Source: Collimonas sp. OK307
GTDB lineage: Bacteria; Pseudomonadota; Gammaproteobacteria; Burkholderiales; Burkholderiaceae_D
Length of the DNA: 64,000 nt
Direction: 5' to 3'
Assembly (NCBI RefSeq): GCF_900113705.1
Contig: NZ_FOQI01000018.1
Location: 1-64,000 of the forward strand
The notes under the pieces are model-generated. The model made no database searches. It saw only the letters and a list, made by a program, of their open reading frames with translations, and was not told the origin of the DNA. This document shows, in pieces, positions 24,655 to 33,414 of the stretch. Both the position numbers and the translations under genes were made by a program. Every line of letters starts with the position of its first letter. Position 1 is the stretch's first letter.

Positions 24655-25395
24655 TTAAAAAAGGTAACGCCCACCGTTGACACTGAGTGTCTGTCCGGTC
24701 ACATAGCCAGCCTCTTCGGACACGAGATAAGCTACCGCGTAGGCAATATCGTTCGGCTGCCCGGCACGCTTCATTGGCATCCCCTTGGCCACTGCGTCCA
24801 CGTCGATGGGACCCTCGCGTACCAGCGGCGTGTCGACGAAGCCAGGCGGAACGTGATTGACAGTGATTCCCTTGTCGGCGAATTCGATCGCAAGAGCCTT
24901 GGTGAGCCCGATCACCCCGCCCTTGGACGCTGCGTAATGCGCCATCGCGGGTGCGCCGGTCTGCGCGGAAGACGATGAAATGTTGACAATTCGGCCCCAA
25001 CCAGCCTCCAGCATGTCGGGAATAAATTCCTTCGTCACCAGGAATGGTCCCTTCAGATTGACGCCCATGATCCGATCCCACACATCCTCGGTAAGGCTGG
25101 TAAAGGGCACGTAGCTGCTGATTCCCGCATTGTTGACAAGAATCGAGACCGCACCGAGTTCTGTGCGAGTGCGCGCCGCGGAGGTGGCGATGGCGCCAGC
25201 GTCCGCAGCGTCTCCCACTACGGCGATAGCCTTGCCGCCCGCTTTACGAATGATGTCGACCGTTTGTTCGGCACCCTCTGCATTGAGATCCCAGACGGCA
25301 ACAGCTGCGCCTCGAGCGGCGAGCACTGTCGCGATTCCGCGACCAATTCCACGACCGCCGCCAGTAACAACAACATTTTTTCCGTTAAGTAGCAT
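24655..25395 (-). CDS. Short-chain dehydrogenase/reductase (FabG-like)
   Basis: A 246-residue classical SDR. It has the cofactor motif TGGGRGIG at residues 11-18, NNAGISS near 88, the catalytic YAASK near 154, and a substrate loop [14 protein letters not shown]. It likely oxidises an alcohol to a ketone, or a 3-hydroxyacyl-CoA to the 3-ketoacyl form, in the pathway of this cluster. It lies just before the E1 alpha gene, which points to the second role, but both are possible. ATG at 25395 follows a short purine-rich sequence. Confidence 0.9.
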   Translation of the reverse strand: MLLNGKNVVVTGGGRGIGRGIATVLAARGAAVAVWDLNAEGAEQTVDIIRKAGGKAIAVVGDAADAGAIATSAARTRTELGAVSILVNNAGISSYVPFTSLTEDVWDRIMGVNLKGPFLVTKEFIPDMLEAGWGRIVNISSSSAQTGAPAMAHYAASKGGVIGLTKALAIEFADKGITVNHVPPGFVDTPLVREGPIDVDAVAKGMPMKRAGQPNDIAYAVAYLVSEEAGYVTGQTLSVNGGRYLF

Positions 25396-25439
25396 TTTTA
25401 TTTTTCCATTTAATGATGATGCTCGGGCATGCGCTCTGG

Positions 25440-25847
25440 TCAGGAGCCCAGTGCTTCGCGAGCTGCAGTGCGGGCGGCGACCGCGGCGGGAAAGCCGACA
25501 TAGCCAGATGAGTGGTAAATCACTTCGGCGATTTCATCCTCGGTCAGGCCATTCGTAAGGGCAATCTTGACGTGCGTGCGCAGTTCTACGTCAGCATGCA
25601 GGGCAATAAGGATCCCCAGCGTGACCAGGCTACGGTCACGGGCGCTCAGTCCATCCCGTGCCCATAACGCCCCCCAGACACTCACGAGGCCGATCTCGAC
25701 GAGGTCTTCTCCGAACTTGCCGTCGCGCAGATCAATGTCGCCGTCCGGGAAAACACCCGGCAATGCCGCACGTAGCGCCGCAATTCCCTCCGCGCGCAGA
25801 TCGGAGGTTGCTTTGACGCCTGAAATCGCGTCCTTTTTAATGGTCAT
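25440..25847 (-). CDS. Carboxymuconolactone decarboxylase (PcaC-like) family protein
   Basis: A 135-residue CMD-fold protein, very similar in layout to PcaC: DLRDGKFGEDLVEIGLVSVWG, DGLSARDRSLVTLGILIAL, and ELRTHVKIALTNGLTEDEIAEVIYHSSGYVGFPAA. No CxxC redox pair of the AhpD type is present, so peroxidase activity is unlikely. A lactone ring-opening or decarboxylation step fits a pathway with a Baeyer-Villiger enzyme. The gene lies between the P450 and SDR genes and shares their direction. Function in this pathway is inferred. Confidence 0.85.
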   Translation of the reverse strand: MTIKKDAISGVKATSDLRAEGIAALRAALPGVFPDGDIDLRDGKFGEDLVEIGLVSVWGALWARDGLSARDRSLVTLGILIALHADVELRTHVKIALTNGLTEDEIAEVIYHSSGYVGFPAAVAARTAAREALGS

Positions 25848-25879
25848 CTTTCTTCTCCTATGCTAGAGACGCTTCCGTC

Positions 25880-27112
25880 TCACCAGGTCACTGGTAGTTC
25901 TTCGATGCCGTATGCCAGCGAATCGTGCTTAAACCGCAGCTCGGAAAACGGAACAGCGAACTTCAGTGTAGGAATACGACGTAAAAGGGTTGGATAAACG
26001 ACCTGAAGCTCGATGCGCGCAAGCTGCTGCCCGATGCATTGGTGCGGTCCCCAGCCGAAGGCATGGTGATGACGCGCGTCACGCGTAATATCGACCTTGG
26101 TCGGGTTGGGAAACGCCTCGGGGTCGAAATTGGCTGCGGGCAGCGACGATACGATACCCTCGCCGGCGCGGATGACCTCGCCATTGAATTCAATATCTTC
26201 AAGTGCGATACGTCGTTGCAGCAGATGAGGAATGGTCAGATAGCGCAACAGCTCCTCGACAGTGCTGGCTACGATCTTCGGATCGTCGGTTTCGCGCAGC
26301 AGCTTCATCTGGTCGGGATTATCGAGCAGCAGCGCCGTCCCCAGCGAGATCATGTTGGCGCTGGTTTCATGTCCTGCGATGAGAAGAATGACACCTAGCT
26401 GCACCGCATCCGCCATCTCAAGATCGCCGTCTTTCACACGTTGCCCAAGATCGGAAACCACGTCTTCTTCGGGACTATTCATCTTCTCTTGAATCAGCTT
26501 GCCAATATATGTCCCAAGGGCCTGCGTCGCGGCGCGGTTGTCATCCGGAGATTGGTCACGGGCATTGGCAACTCTCGAATGTTTCTCGAAGAAATCATGG
26601 TCCTCGTAAGGAACACCGAGCAGATCGCATATCATCAGCGACGGTAACGGGAGCGATAACGCCTGGACCAGGTCGGTCGGATTCGGCCCCGCGAGCATTT
26701 TGTCGATCAGATCGTCGGTAGTCTGCTGGATCTTTGGGCGGATCTTTTCCATCCGGTGGCGCGTGAACGAGTTTGTCATCATCCGGCGCAGGCGCGAATG
26801 TTCCTCGCCATCGGTATCGAATATCGTCTTCGGCCGGTCGTGGATGGTTTCTGCGATCGCCCGGTTCATGAAGGGAAAGTTGGGCAGATGATCGTTGGCA
26901 CTGACCCGTGGATCAGACATGATCGTACGCTGTGCCGCATGCGACAGAATAATCCACGGCGTGCTGCCGTCCCAAATGCGGACCCGGGTAATCTCGACCC
27001 CGGCATTTTGCAGCGCGCGCAGTTCAGGCGACGGCATAAAAGGGGCAGCCGGATCCCTCGGAGTCGGATAGTCGAGAATTTTCTCGGATGAATTGCTTAC
27101 GGTGGCACTCAT
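25880..27112 (-). CDS. Cytochrome P450
   Basis: A 410-residue bacterial class I P450. The I-helix motif AGHETSAN lies near residue 249 and the ExxR helix is EELLRYL near 292. The heme-cysteine loop is FGWGPHQCIGQQLARIE near 358. No membrane anchor is present, as is usual for soluble bacterial enzymes. A ferredoxin and a ferredoxin reductase are encoded directly upstream in transcription order, giving a complete electron chain. It probably makes the first hydroxylation of an alicyclic or terpenoid substrate, later oxidised to the ketone used by the Baeyer-Villiger enzyme. Confidence 0.95.
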   Translation of the reverse strand: MSATVSNSSEKILDYPTPRDPAAPFMPSPELRALQNAGVEITRVRIWDGSTPWIILSHAAQRTIMSDPRVSANDHLPNFPFMNRAIAETIHDRPKTIFDTDGEEHSRLRRMMTNSFTRHRMEKIRPKIQQTTDDLIDKMLAGPNPTDLVQALSLPLPSLMICDLLGVPYEDHDFFEKHSRVANARDQSPDDNRAATQALGTYIGKLIQEKMNSPEEDVVSDLGQRVKDGDLEMADAVQLGVILLIAGHETSANMISLGTALLLDNPDQMKLLRETDDPKIVASTVEELLRYLTIPHLLQRRIALEDIEFNGEVIRAGEGIVSSLPAANFDPEAFPNPTKVDITRDARHHHAFGWGPHQCIGQQLARIELQVVYPTLLRRIPTLKFAVPFSELRFKHDSLAYGIEELPVTW

Positions 27113-27152
27113 GTTGTCTCCCTATTTACTTGATAAATTCAGCCAGCGACGG

Positions 27153-27347
27153 TCATTCCTCGATGCGAATTGCGAGCGCCGGGCATGCTGCGGCAGCCTG
27201 ACGAACGTTCGCAGCTTCTTCCGGCGGAGGGTTCTCGTTCACAAAAAAGACAATGCCGTCTTCCTCGCGTTGGTCGAAAACATTAGGCGCGTAGAGCACG
27301 CATTGCCCTGCTGCGACACATTTTTCCTGGTCGATGAAAATCTTCAT
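27153..27347 (-). CDS. 3Fe-4S-type ferredoxin, P450 partner
   Basis: A 64-residue ferredoxin of the kind paired with bacterial P450s. It has MKIFIDQEKCVAAGQCVLYAPNVF-like spacing, with Cys10 and Cys16 and a third cysteine in ACPALAI near residue 56. The position between them that carries a fourth cysteine in 4Fe-4S proteins is not a cysteine here, so a 3Fe-4S cluster is expected. It lies 40 bases before the P450 gene. It carries electrons from the reductase at 27430-28623 to the P450. Confidence 0.92.
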   Translation of the reverse strand: MKIFIDQEKCVAAGQCVLYAPNVFDQREEDGIVFFVNENPPPEEAANVRQAAAACPALAIRIEE

Positions 27348-27429
27348 TTCAAACTCCTTTTATAGTTGCTTTAAACTGCTCGAAAAAAATTTCGCATGCT
27401 GAACCAGCCCTGCCCTCCTGCGAACATGC

Positions 27430-28623
27430 TCAATGACTGATTCGATTTGCGTCCATCGCGTTAATCACATCCTGCCGGTGCTGACGAACTTGCTTTGGCA
27501 TGTTCCAACCCAAGACGCCTGTCACGACTCCGGCGCTCGTGTATCGCGCGACGAACCGGCGCGCTGACAGGTCGCCCCCGATAATTTCTGCTTCCACCTC
27601 AACCCCAGCCGTGATAACACCGAACACCTGAATCTTGACGTCGAACTGATCCGTCCAAAAATAGGACACCGGAGCATATGGCGCGTCGTTGCCAAGGATC
27701 CCTGCCGCGACGGCTTCAGCCTGCTCAGTGGCATTAGTCCGATTCTCGAAGCGAGTCAGACGGCCCAGCTTCTCGTGATGCCAACGCGCGACGTCCCCAA
27801 CCGCATAAATTCCGTCAGCCGCCCGGCAGCGGGAATCGCATACGATGCCGTTATCGATGCGCAACCCGCTACCCTCGAGCCAACCGGTCGCGGGCGACGC
27901 TCCGATCGCGACGACCACCACATCGGCAGGCAATTCCTCACCGTTTGCCAAACATACGCCGGTGACACGCCCGCGATGACTGGTCAGGCCCGTGATGCTT
28001 GAGCCCATGCGCAGCCGCACGCCGTGTTCCTGGTGCACCTGTGCAAGCAACCCTGAAGCAAGTGGCCCAATCTGGTGTGCCATCGGCGCGGCGAGCGGCC
28101 CTACGAGAGTCACATCCAACCCCAACGTGCGCGCCGTGGCGGCGATTTCCGAACCGAGCACACCTTCTCCCACCACAACAACCCGCAAGGCCGAAAGCAG
28201 TTCGGCACGAAGCGCTAGCGTATCGTCGAGCGAGCGAAGAACATGCACGCCGACAAGAGGCTCCTGTCCCGGTAAATGTCGCGCGCGGGCACCAGTCGCA
28301 ATCACAATCGCATCCGCCTCAAAAAGACGTCCCGACACCGTACGTACGGTTCGGGTATCTACGTCAAGCGCCACCGCCGCGTCACCCAAGACGAAGTCCG
28401 CATCGAGCGCGGACAAAGCCTGCGAGGGCCGTAGTGCTGCCCGTTCCGGCTCCCAGGCGCCATGAAGGACTTGTTTTGACAAAGGCGGACGGTCGTAGGG
28501 CGCATGTGGCTCATCGCCTATCAGGGTGATCTTCCCTTTGTAGCCTCCACGTCGTAACGCCTCTGCAGTGCAGAGGCCGCCGGCCGACGCGCCGACGATC
28601 AGTACGCTATCAGGTGCACTCAT
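27430..28623 (-). CDS. Ferredoxin reductase (FAD, NAD(P)H)
   Basis: A 397-residue flavoprotein of the class I P450/Rieske reductase family. It has the FAD motif VGASAGGLCTAEALRRGGY at residues 9-27, a central ATGARARHLPG, an NAD-binding VVVGEGVLGSEIAATARTLG, and a C-terminal AVGDVARW site. It transfers electrons from NAD(P)H to the ferredoxin encoded next. Its ATG overlaps the end of the VOC gene by four bases, so expression is coupled. Confidence 0.92.
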   Translation of the reverse strand: MSAPDSVLIVGASAGGLCTAEALRRGGYKGKITLIGDEPHAPYDRPPLSKQVLHGAWEPERAALRPSQALSALDADFVLGDAAVALDVDTRTVRTVSGRLFEADAIVIATGARARHLPGQEPLVGVHVLRSLDDTLALRAELLSALRVVVVGEGVLGSEIAATARTLGLDVTLVGPLAAPMAHQIGPLASGLLAQVHQEHGVRLRMGSSITGLTSHRGRVTGVCLANGEELPADVVVVAIGASPATGWLEGSGLRIDNGIVCDSRCRAADGIYAVGDVARWHHEKLGRLTRFENRTNATEQAEAVAAGILGNDAPYAPVSYFWTDQFDVKIQVFGVITAGVEVEAEIIGGDLSARRFVARYTSAGVVTGVLGWNMPKQVRQHRQDVINAMDANRISH

Positions 28624-29636
28624 TGGCTCACCTCACCGCCTTCGGATGCATCGCCTACCGGGCTGAACGCGCTCGCTCCGGAAGGGGTTCCCCGGGGATC
28701 GCCCGGTTGCAGCGCTGTGGTGAATCCCCATGGGATGCCGTGGCTGCTGTCCGGACGGGTGACAATGGTCCGCTCAGATCGCTCGCGGATGCCGACACCC
28801 AATGTGGCGAGATGACGCTCTACCCGACCTAGGTCTGACACCTTCCAGGTAATGGCATAGTAAGAATCGTTCGGCGCGTGCTTTGCCAGATCCGCATGGG
28901 CGGGGGTTCCTGGATCAGGTACGGCGTATTCGAGTAACACGTCAGCGACAGTGATAAAAATGCTTGCGGTGCCAAGAAGTTCGTTGCGGCCTCGATGCAC
29001 GACTGTGCCGCCAAGTGCGTCCACTGCAAAGCGTAGCGCGCGCTCGGGCTGACTAGTCAAAATAGTATGGTGCGAACAGTGCTCTATAGCCAGCGGATCT
29101 TCCGCTTCAACCGGACCCAACGTCCAGCCTGGAGTCGCCCGCGGATCAAGCGGGAACGGACCTTCGCGGAAGAACTGGTATTGCATCCCGGCGTCCTCTG
29201 GAACCGTGAAGAAGGTCACGACGCCTCCGCCCGGTGAGAGCGGCGGTTCGTCGCCTTCTGCGACCTTATCCGACAGATCCATGCAGCGGATGCCATTGCG
29301 CCGCAGCGTGTGATAGAAATTTTCCATGCCGTCGATGTACCAGCCCAGTCCCCTGAGGCCAGGCGTCTGTACAGTCGGATAGCGCTGTCGGCCGTTAATG
29401 AAGTGCAGCTTCGGGTCGATGCTGTCAAAAAAAACGTCGCGGATCACCGTAAAGTTCGAGTACTCAGTGGGATACTCGGGCTTTGAGGGCAGGATCGCCG
29501 TTAGCGGCGTACTCTTGCGCCCGAAGGCACGTGCAAACCATTGTTCGGTTTGTGCCAGGTCAGGCGTTTGCGCCGTCGGATGGAACAGCCGCGCGACGCG
29601 AAAATCGGTTGGCTCTTTGCCGGCAGAATTGTTCAT
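28620..29636 (-). CDS. VOC (glyoxalase/dioxygenase-fold) superfamily protein
   Basis: A 338-residue protein with two VOC-type modules. The first covers about residues 12-170 (VARLFHPTAQTPDLAQTEQWFARAFG); the second covers about 185-310 (EHCSHHTILTSQPERALRFAVDALGG). The fold supports metal-dependent lyases, isomerases and extradiol dioxygenases. His in IEHCSHH and Glu in VLLEYAV are possible metal ligands. Both ends overlap neighbours by four bases, so it is part of the BVMO-reductase operon. The specific reaction is not predictable; an isomerase or ring-processing step is a guess. Confidence 0.75.
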   Translation of the reverse strand: MNNSAGKEPTDFRVARLFHPTAQTPDLAQTEQWFARAFGRKSTPLTAILPSKPEYPTEYSNFTVIRDVFFDSIDPKLHFINGRQRYPTVQTPGLRGLGWYIDGMENFYHTLRRNGIRCMDLSDKVAEGDEPPLSPGGGVVTFFTVPEDAGMQYQFFREGPFPLDPRATPGWTLGPVEAEDPLAIEHCSHHTILTSQPERALRFAVDALGGTVVHRGRNELLGTASIFITVADVLLEYAVPDPGTPAHADLAKHAPNDSYYAITWKVSDLGRVERHLATLGVGIRERSERTIVTRPDSSHGIPWGFTTALQPGDPRGTPSGASAFSPVGDASEGGEVSQ

Positions 29637-31309
29637 AACGAATACTCTCCGGTGCGCAGCGCCACTTTATCGTCGGCACCATCATGACCAGCTTGCGACA
29701 TGGTGAAATTACTGAATTGACTGCTCCGACTCTTCGTCATGACGTCGAACAGTACGCCCCGCCCTGCCGGATTAATCAAGAACGTGCGCGGTTTTCCCGG
29801 GATGTTGCTGCCAAAGTAATAGCTGTGCTCCGGGCTAAAGGGCGAATAGGCGGCCATGGCACTGACCATGTTGCTCCACTCATCCTCTGCGGCCCGACTC
29901 GGTTCGACGACGTTGTGGCCATGCTCGCGCATGTAGGCGAGCAATTCCATGGTGAAGTCGACCTGGTCGCCGTTATAGCGAGGGTTGTTGGCTGCGGCGC
30001 CATGCGGCCCGCCGGGGAAGAAAAGATTGGGAAAGCCAGCGGCCTGAATCCCCATGAACGTGTGCGGCCCGTCCTTCCATGCATTCTCCAACGCGACGCC
30101 GTTATTGCCGCGAATACCCATGCGCTGAAGCGCACGCGCGAAATCGAAGCCGGTTGCCCATACGATGATGTCGAATTCCTGGAAACCATCCTCGGTCTCA
30201 ATGCCCTTTGCCGTCACCTTCTGAATCGGCGTTTCCTTGAGTGAGATCAGCTTGACGTTGGGCTTGTTAAACGCCTCGTAGAACCCGGTGGCATAGGGCG
30301 GGCGTTTCTGGGCGTAAATATGACTTTTGGGGATCAGTCTGTCTGCCGTTACCGGATCCGTGACGATGCTGCGAATCTTGCCGGCGATGAAGTCTGAGAA
30401 CTCCTTTCTGAGGTCCGGATTGGTGAAGAAGTCACTGTAATTGGCAGTCATCTTCGAAAAACCGGGACTGTTCCATAATTTTTCATAGAAAGCCTGACGA
30501 TCTTCAACACTGTCGTCGGTGGAGGCTCGGTCGTACGGCTGATGCAAAAAACCACTGAGGCTGGTGTCCAGTGTCTGCTTGATCGCATCGAAATTGGCGC
30601 GCAATTCCTGCTGTTCTTCTTCAGTGATGGGTCGATTGTTGAGCGGTGTGCACCAGTTCGGCGAGCGTTGGTAGACGGTCAGCGAAGCTACCTCGTCCGC
30701 GATCGCGGGAATGATCTGGCCTCCGCTGGATCCAGTACCGATCACGGCAACGCGTTTGCCCTTGAAGTCCACAGGCGTTGTAGGCCATAGCCCGGTGTGG
30801 TAAGACTCTCCGGTGAAGTCCTCGCGACCCGGGACGGCAGGGTAATACGGCACCGACAGCACTCCGGTCGCGGCCACCAGGTAGCGGGCTTGATAGTTCG
30901 TTCCATCGCTGACCTGGACGGTATAGCTTCCACTTTTTTCGTCAAACACCGCGGAAGTGACGCGCGTACCCAACCGGATGTGACGCCGCAGGTCGAATCG
31001 GTCAGCGACATGATTAAGATAACGTTCAATCTCGGGTTGCCCTGCAAAATGCTCCGACCAGCGCCACTCGTCGTAGAGTTCCTTCGAGAAGAGGTAGGCG
31101 TAGGTATAGCTCTCCGAATCGAACCGGGCCTCCGGATAACGATTCCAAAACCACGTGCCGCCAACACCCTCGCCGGCTTCCAGCAGCACGGCGCTGAGGC
31201 CGGCTTCAAGCGCCCGATACAACTGGTAGAGTCCGGTAATGCCTGCTCCGACGATCAGCATTTCTACGCGAGGCGGGGCAAAAGAGTCATGAGTAACTAG
31301 TGATGTCAT
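29633..31309 (-). CDS. Baeyer-Villiger flavin monooxygenase
   Basis: A 558-residue class B flavoprotein monooxygenase. FAD motif GAGITG at residues 21-26, NADPH motif GTGSSG at 191-196, and between them the Baeyer-Villiger fingerprint FTGESYHTGLWP at 165-176, which fits FxGxxxHxxxWP exactly. It inserts oxygen next to a ketone to give an ester or lactone, using NADPH and O2. The ketone probably comes from the P450 plus an SDR, and the esterase encoded next upstream would open the product. Related enzymes act on cyclic ketones; substrate range is not predictable here. Confidence 0.92.
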   Translation of the reverse strand: MTSLVTHDSFAPPRVEMLIVGAGITGLYQLYRALEAGLSAVLLEAGEGVGGTWFWNRYPEARFDSESYTYAYLFSKELYDEWRWSEHFAGQPEIERYLNHVADRFDLRRHIRLGTRVTSAVFDEKSGSYTVQVSDGTNYQARYLVAATGVLSVPYYPAVPGREDFTGESYHTGLWPTTPVDFKGKRVAVIGTGSSGGQIIPAIADEVASLTVYQRSPNWCTPLNNRPITEEEQQELRANFDAIKQTLDTSLSGFLHQPYDRASTDDSVEDRQAFYEKLWNSPGFSKMTANYSDFFTNPDLRKEFSDFIAGKIRSIVTDPVTADRLIPKSHIYAQKRPPYATGFYEAFNKPNVKLISLKETPIQKVTAKGIETEDGFQEFDIIVWATGFDFARALQRMGIRGNNGVALENAWKDGPHTFMGIQAAGFPNLFFPGGPHGAAANNPRYNGDQVDFTMELLAYMREHGHNVVEPSRAAEDEWSNMVSAMAAYSPFSPEHSYYFGSNIPGKPRTFLINPAGRGVLFDVMTKSRSSQFSNFTMSQAGHDGADDKVALRTGEYSL

Positions 31310-31328
31310 GATTTTTCCTTTTTGACTG

Positions 31329-32399
31329 TCAGAGTGAGTGGGCGAAAACGGCGATGTCGCTGAGCGTAGCGTGGTACACGTCCGGGATCGCCTTCATGAA
31401 ATTGATTTCGGCAGCGTGGCAAGTACCAATGACCATCCTCGCTCTGGATGGAACGCCGGCGGCTTGGAGCTTGCGGTAATAAGCGAGGCCTTCGTCGCGA
31501 AACGGATCCAGTTCGTTTACCGATATAGCATGGGGCGGAAGCCCTTCCAGGTCGGCTTGGCTTGCGTGATAGGGCCATGCCAGCGGATTGGTGGCATTTT
31601 CACCGTCCGGGTCATACGCGATGGCAGTCGCGGCGACCACGGCCAACGGCGTATAAAGACCATCATTCTCGAAGAGCGACTGCAGTTCGGGACGCTTGTT
31701 GACGTAGGAGTTCGAAATGTACGGGCAAAGGGCATAGACGCCGTCGATCTCATGCAGCCTGTCGTCACGCTTGGCCTTGAGGGTGGCTGCCAGGCCGAGA
31801 TTGGCCCCGCCGGAGTCGCCCGACATGACCAGTTTTGTGATGCCAAGCCTCGCCTTGTGTTTGCTCACCCACCGGAGCGCGGAGGAGACGTCGTTGAGAC
31901 CAGCCGGAAATGGGTGTACGCCCAATCGCCCCGTGGCATTACGGAATTCGACGCCAATGACAACCATCTTTTTGGCAGCGAGGTCATTGCGCCAACGGGT
32001 GTAAAGCGGGCCTTCGGCATCGAGGATGCACATACCGCCGCCGTGCAAATGCAGCACGCCGGGCACCGGACCGTCGACACCGGCCGGATGATGGATGAAC
32101 AGGGTAATTTCGTTTCCGTCAACGCCGATGATCTTCTCGACCGTGGTAGTGACGCCTTGTACCGGCGGCATGCCAGCGACCGAGAACGCGAAAAACTCGA
32201 CAGAACCCTCCTCGGCCGCTTTGAGATACTGGCGAATACCGTCAAGCGGCGTACTTGCGTTGATATAGACCGGCGGATCTCCACCCATTTGCATTGCGTC
32301 CAGCGCGGCGACGAGACGCCTGTCTGCGCGCGGGTCGTCCTTGATTACGAGATCCGGGTTGCCCAGCTTTCCCGGGCGCTGTAATTGAATATCGGCCAT
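31329..32399 (-). CDS. Alpha/beta-hydrolase, HSL-type esterase/lactonase
   Basis: A 356-residue carboxylesterase of the hormone-sensitive-lipase group. The oxyanion motif HGGGMCIL lies near residue 130 and the nucleophile elbow GDSGGANLG near 207. The acid is the Asp in NELDPFRDEG and the base the His in GTCHAAEIN near the C-terminus. The start at 32399 is chosen because agaggataacaac precedes it; the frame opens further upstream without such a site. It would hydrolyse the ester or lactone made by the Baeyer-Villiger enzyme immediately downstream in the operon. Confidence 0.9.
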   Translation of the reverse strand: MADIQLQRPGKLGNPDLVIKDDPRADRRLVAALDAMQMGGDPPVYINASTPLDGIRQYLKAAEEGSVEFFAFSVAGMPPVQGVTTTVEKIIGVDGNEITLFIHHPAGVDGPVPGVLHLHGGGMCILDAEGPLYTRWRNDLAAKKMVVIGVEFRNATGRLGVHPFPAGLNDVSSALRWVSKHKARLGITKLVMSGDSGGANLGLAATLKAKRDDRLHEIDGVYALCPYISNSYVNKRPELQSLFENDGLYTPLAVVAATAIAYDPDGENATNPLAWPYHASQADLEGLPPHAISVNELDPFRDEGLAYYRKLQAAGVPSRARMVIGTCHAAEINFMKAIPDVYHATLSDIAVFAHSL

Positions 32400-32478
32400 G
32401 TTGTTATCCTCTAATATTGGTTTCTCATTACTCTGCGGAAGTGGGTAAGCCCGTCCTCCGCACGAATTCAAGGTGGTA

Positions 32479-33255
32479 TCAAGCAGTCGCACCGCCGTCC
32501 ACAGGCACCGCGACTCCTGTCATGAAACTCGACGCGTCAGATGCCAGGAACAGCGCCATATGCGCCATGTCTTCTGGAGTCCCCATTCGCCGTAGCGGAA
32601 CGGAGGCCGAGATCTCCTCCATCGTCGCCCTCACAATTCCGTCTGAAATGTCACGTCTTAACGCAGGTGTGTCTGTCGCGCCCGGACAGATCGCATTCAC
32701 CCGTATACCCTCGGGAGCTAGCAGTTGAGCGATCGACTTAACGTACTGAATCAGGGCGGCCTTGCTCGCTGAATACGTCGGGAAGAACGACACCGCCTTC
32801 AGACCCGCAATCGACGAAGTACAAATGACCGACGCTGAACGTGACTTGCGTAGCAGCGGCAAAAACCGCTTGGTCAAGATCATCGGAACCCAGACATTGA
32901 TCGTCATGCAGGTATTAAAGCTCTGTGCGTCGTAGTCGAAGCCGGCCGGCGCCGGCAATCCGGCATGGTTGAACAAGATGTCCAAAACATCGTGCTCACG
33001 CAGGAATGCGTCAACGAAATCATTGAGGGCGGCCTGGTTGATCAGATCCACATGATGCGACTCAGCCGAACCTCCCGCACGTCGAATCTCGGCGACCGCC
33101 TCATCTGCAGCCAAACCATTTCTATCGACGATGACGACATGTGCGCCTTGAACAGCGAAGAGCAGCGCTGACGCAAGGCCCATCCCGGAAGCCCCCCCGG
33201 TGATCAGGGCAGTTCTCCCGGCGAGCGATATGTTTTTGTCGAACGTGTTAGTCAT
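32479..33255 (-). CDS. Short-chain dehydrogenase/reductase
   Basis: A 258-residue classical SDR with TGGASGMG at about residues 16-23, FNHAGLPAPAG (in place of NNAG) near 92, and the catalytic YSASKAALI near 160. A C-terminal FMTGVAVPVDGGATA closes it. It probably oxidises the hydroxyl group introduced by the P450 to the ketone for the Baeyer-Villiger enzyme. It is the first gene of the esterase-BVMO-P450 run. ATG at 33255 follows aaggagaagattt. Confidence 0.92.
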   Translation of the reverse strand: MTNTFDKNISLAGRTALITGGASGMGLASALLFAVQGAHVVIVDRNGLAADEAVAEIRRAGGSAESHHVDLINQAALNDFVDAFLREHDVLDILFNHAGLPAPAGFDYDAQSFNTCMTINVWVPMILTKRFLPLLRKSRSASVICTSSIAGLKAVSFFPTYSASKAALIQYVKSIAQLLAPEGIRVNAICPGATDTPALRRDISDGIVRATMEEISASVPLRRMGTPEDMAHMALFLASDASSFMTGVAVPVDGGATA

Positions 33256-33374
33256 AAATCTTCTCCTTTTTGATACTCAACCATTCATGCTTGACCGCGA
33301 ATTTCGTTGCTTAGCTCATGTTGTTTTTCCAATTTCTGAGCTAAGCGGGTAGTCATATGAAGCGATAGTGCAGT

Positions 33375-33406
33375 GCTCCGTTGCTTCGGTCTCGAAGCAA
33401 CGGAGC
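33375..33406 (-). terminator. Strong hairpin after the porin gene
   Basis: GCTCCGTTGCTTC (33375-33387) and GAAGCAACGGAGC (33394-33406) form a perfect 13-bp stem with a six-base loop. It lies nine bases beyond the porin stop and before the SDR gene, so it likely ends or attenuates the porin transcript. There is no good T-run in the leftward direction. Confidence 0.6.
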
Positions 33407-33414
33407 TTCCTTTC

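Noticed and set aside
24644-25081. N-terminal extension of the E1 alpha frame
   Set aside because: The extension overlaps the SDR gene on the same strand in another frame and lacks any conserved feature; the E1 alpha protein clearly begins at 24643.
31338-32384. Rightward frame of 348 codons
   Set aside because: Antisense to the esterase gene, which has an intact catalytic triad.
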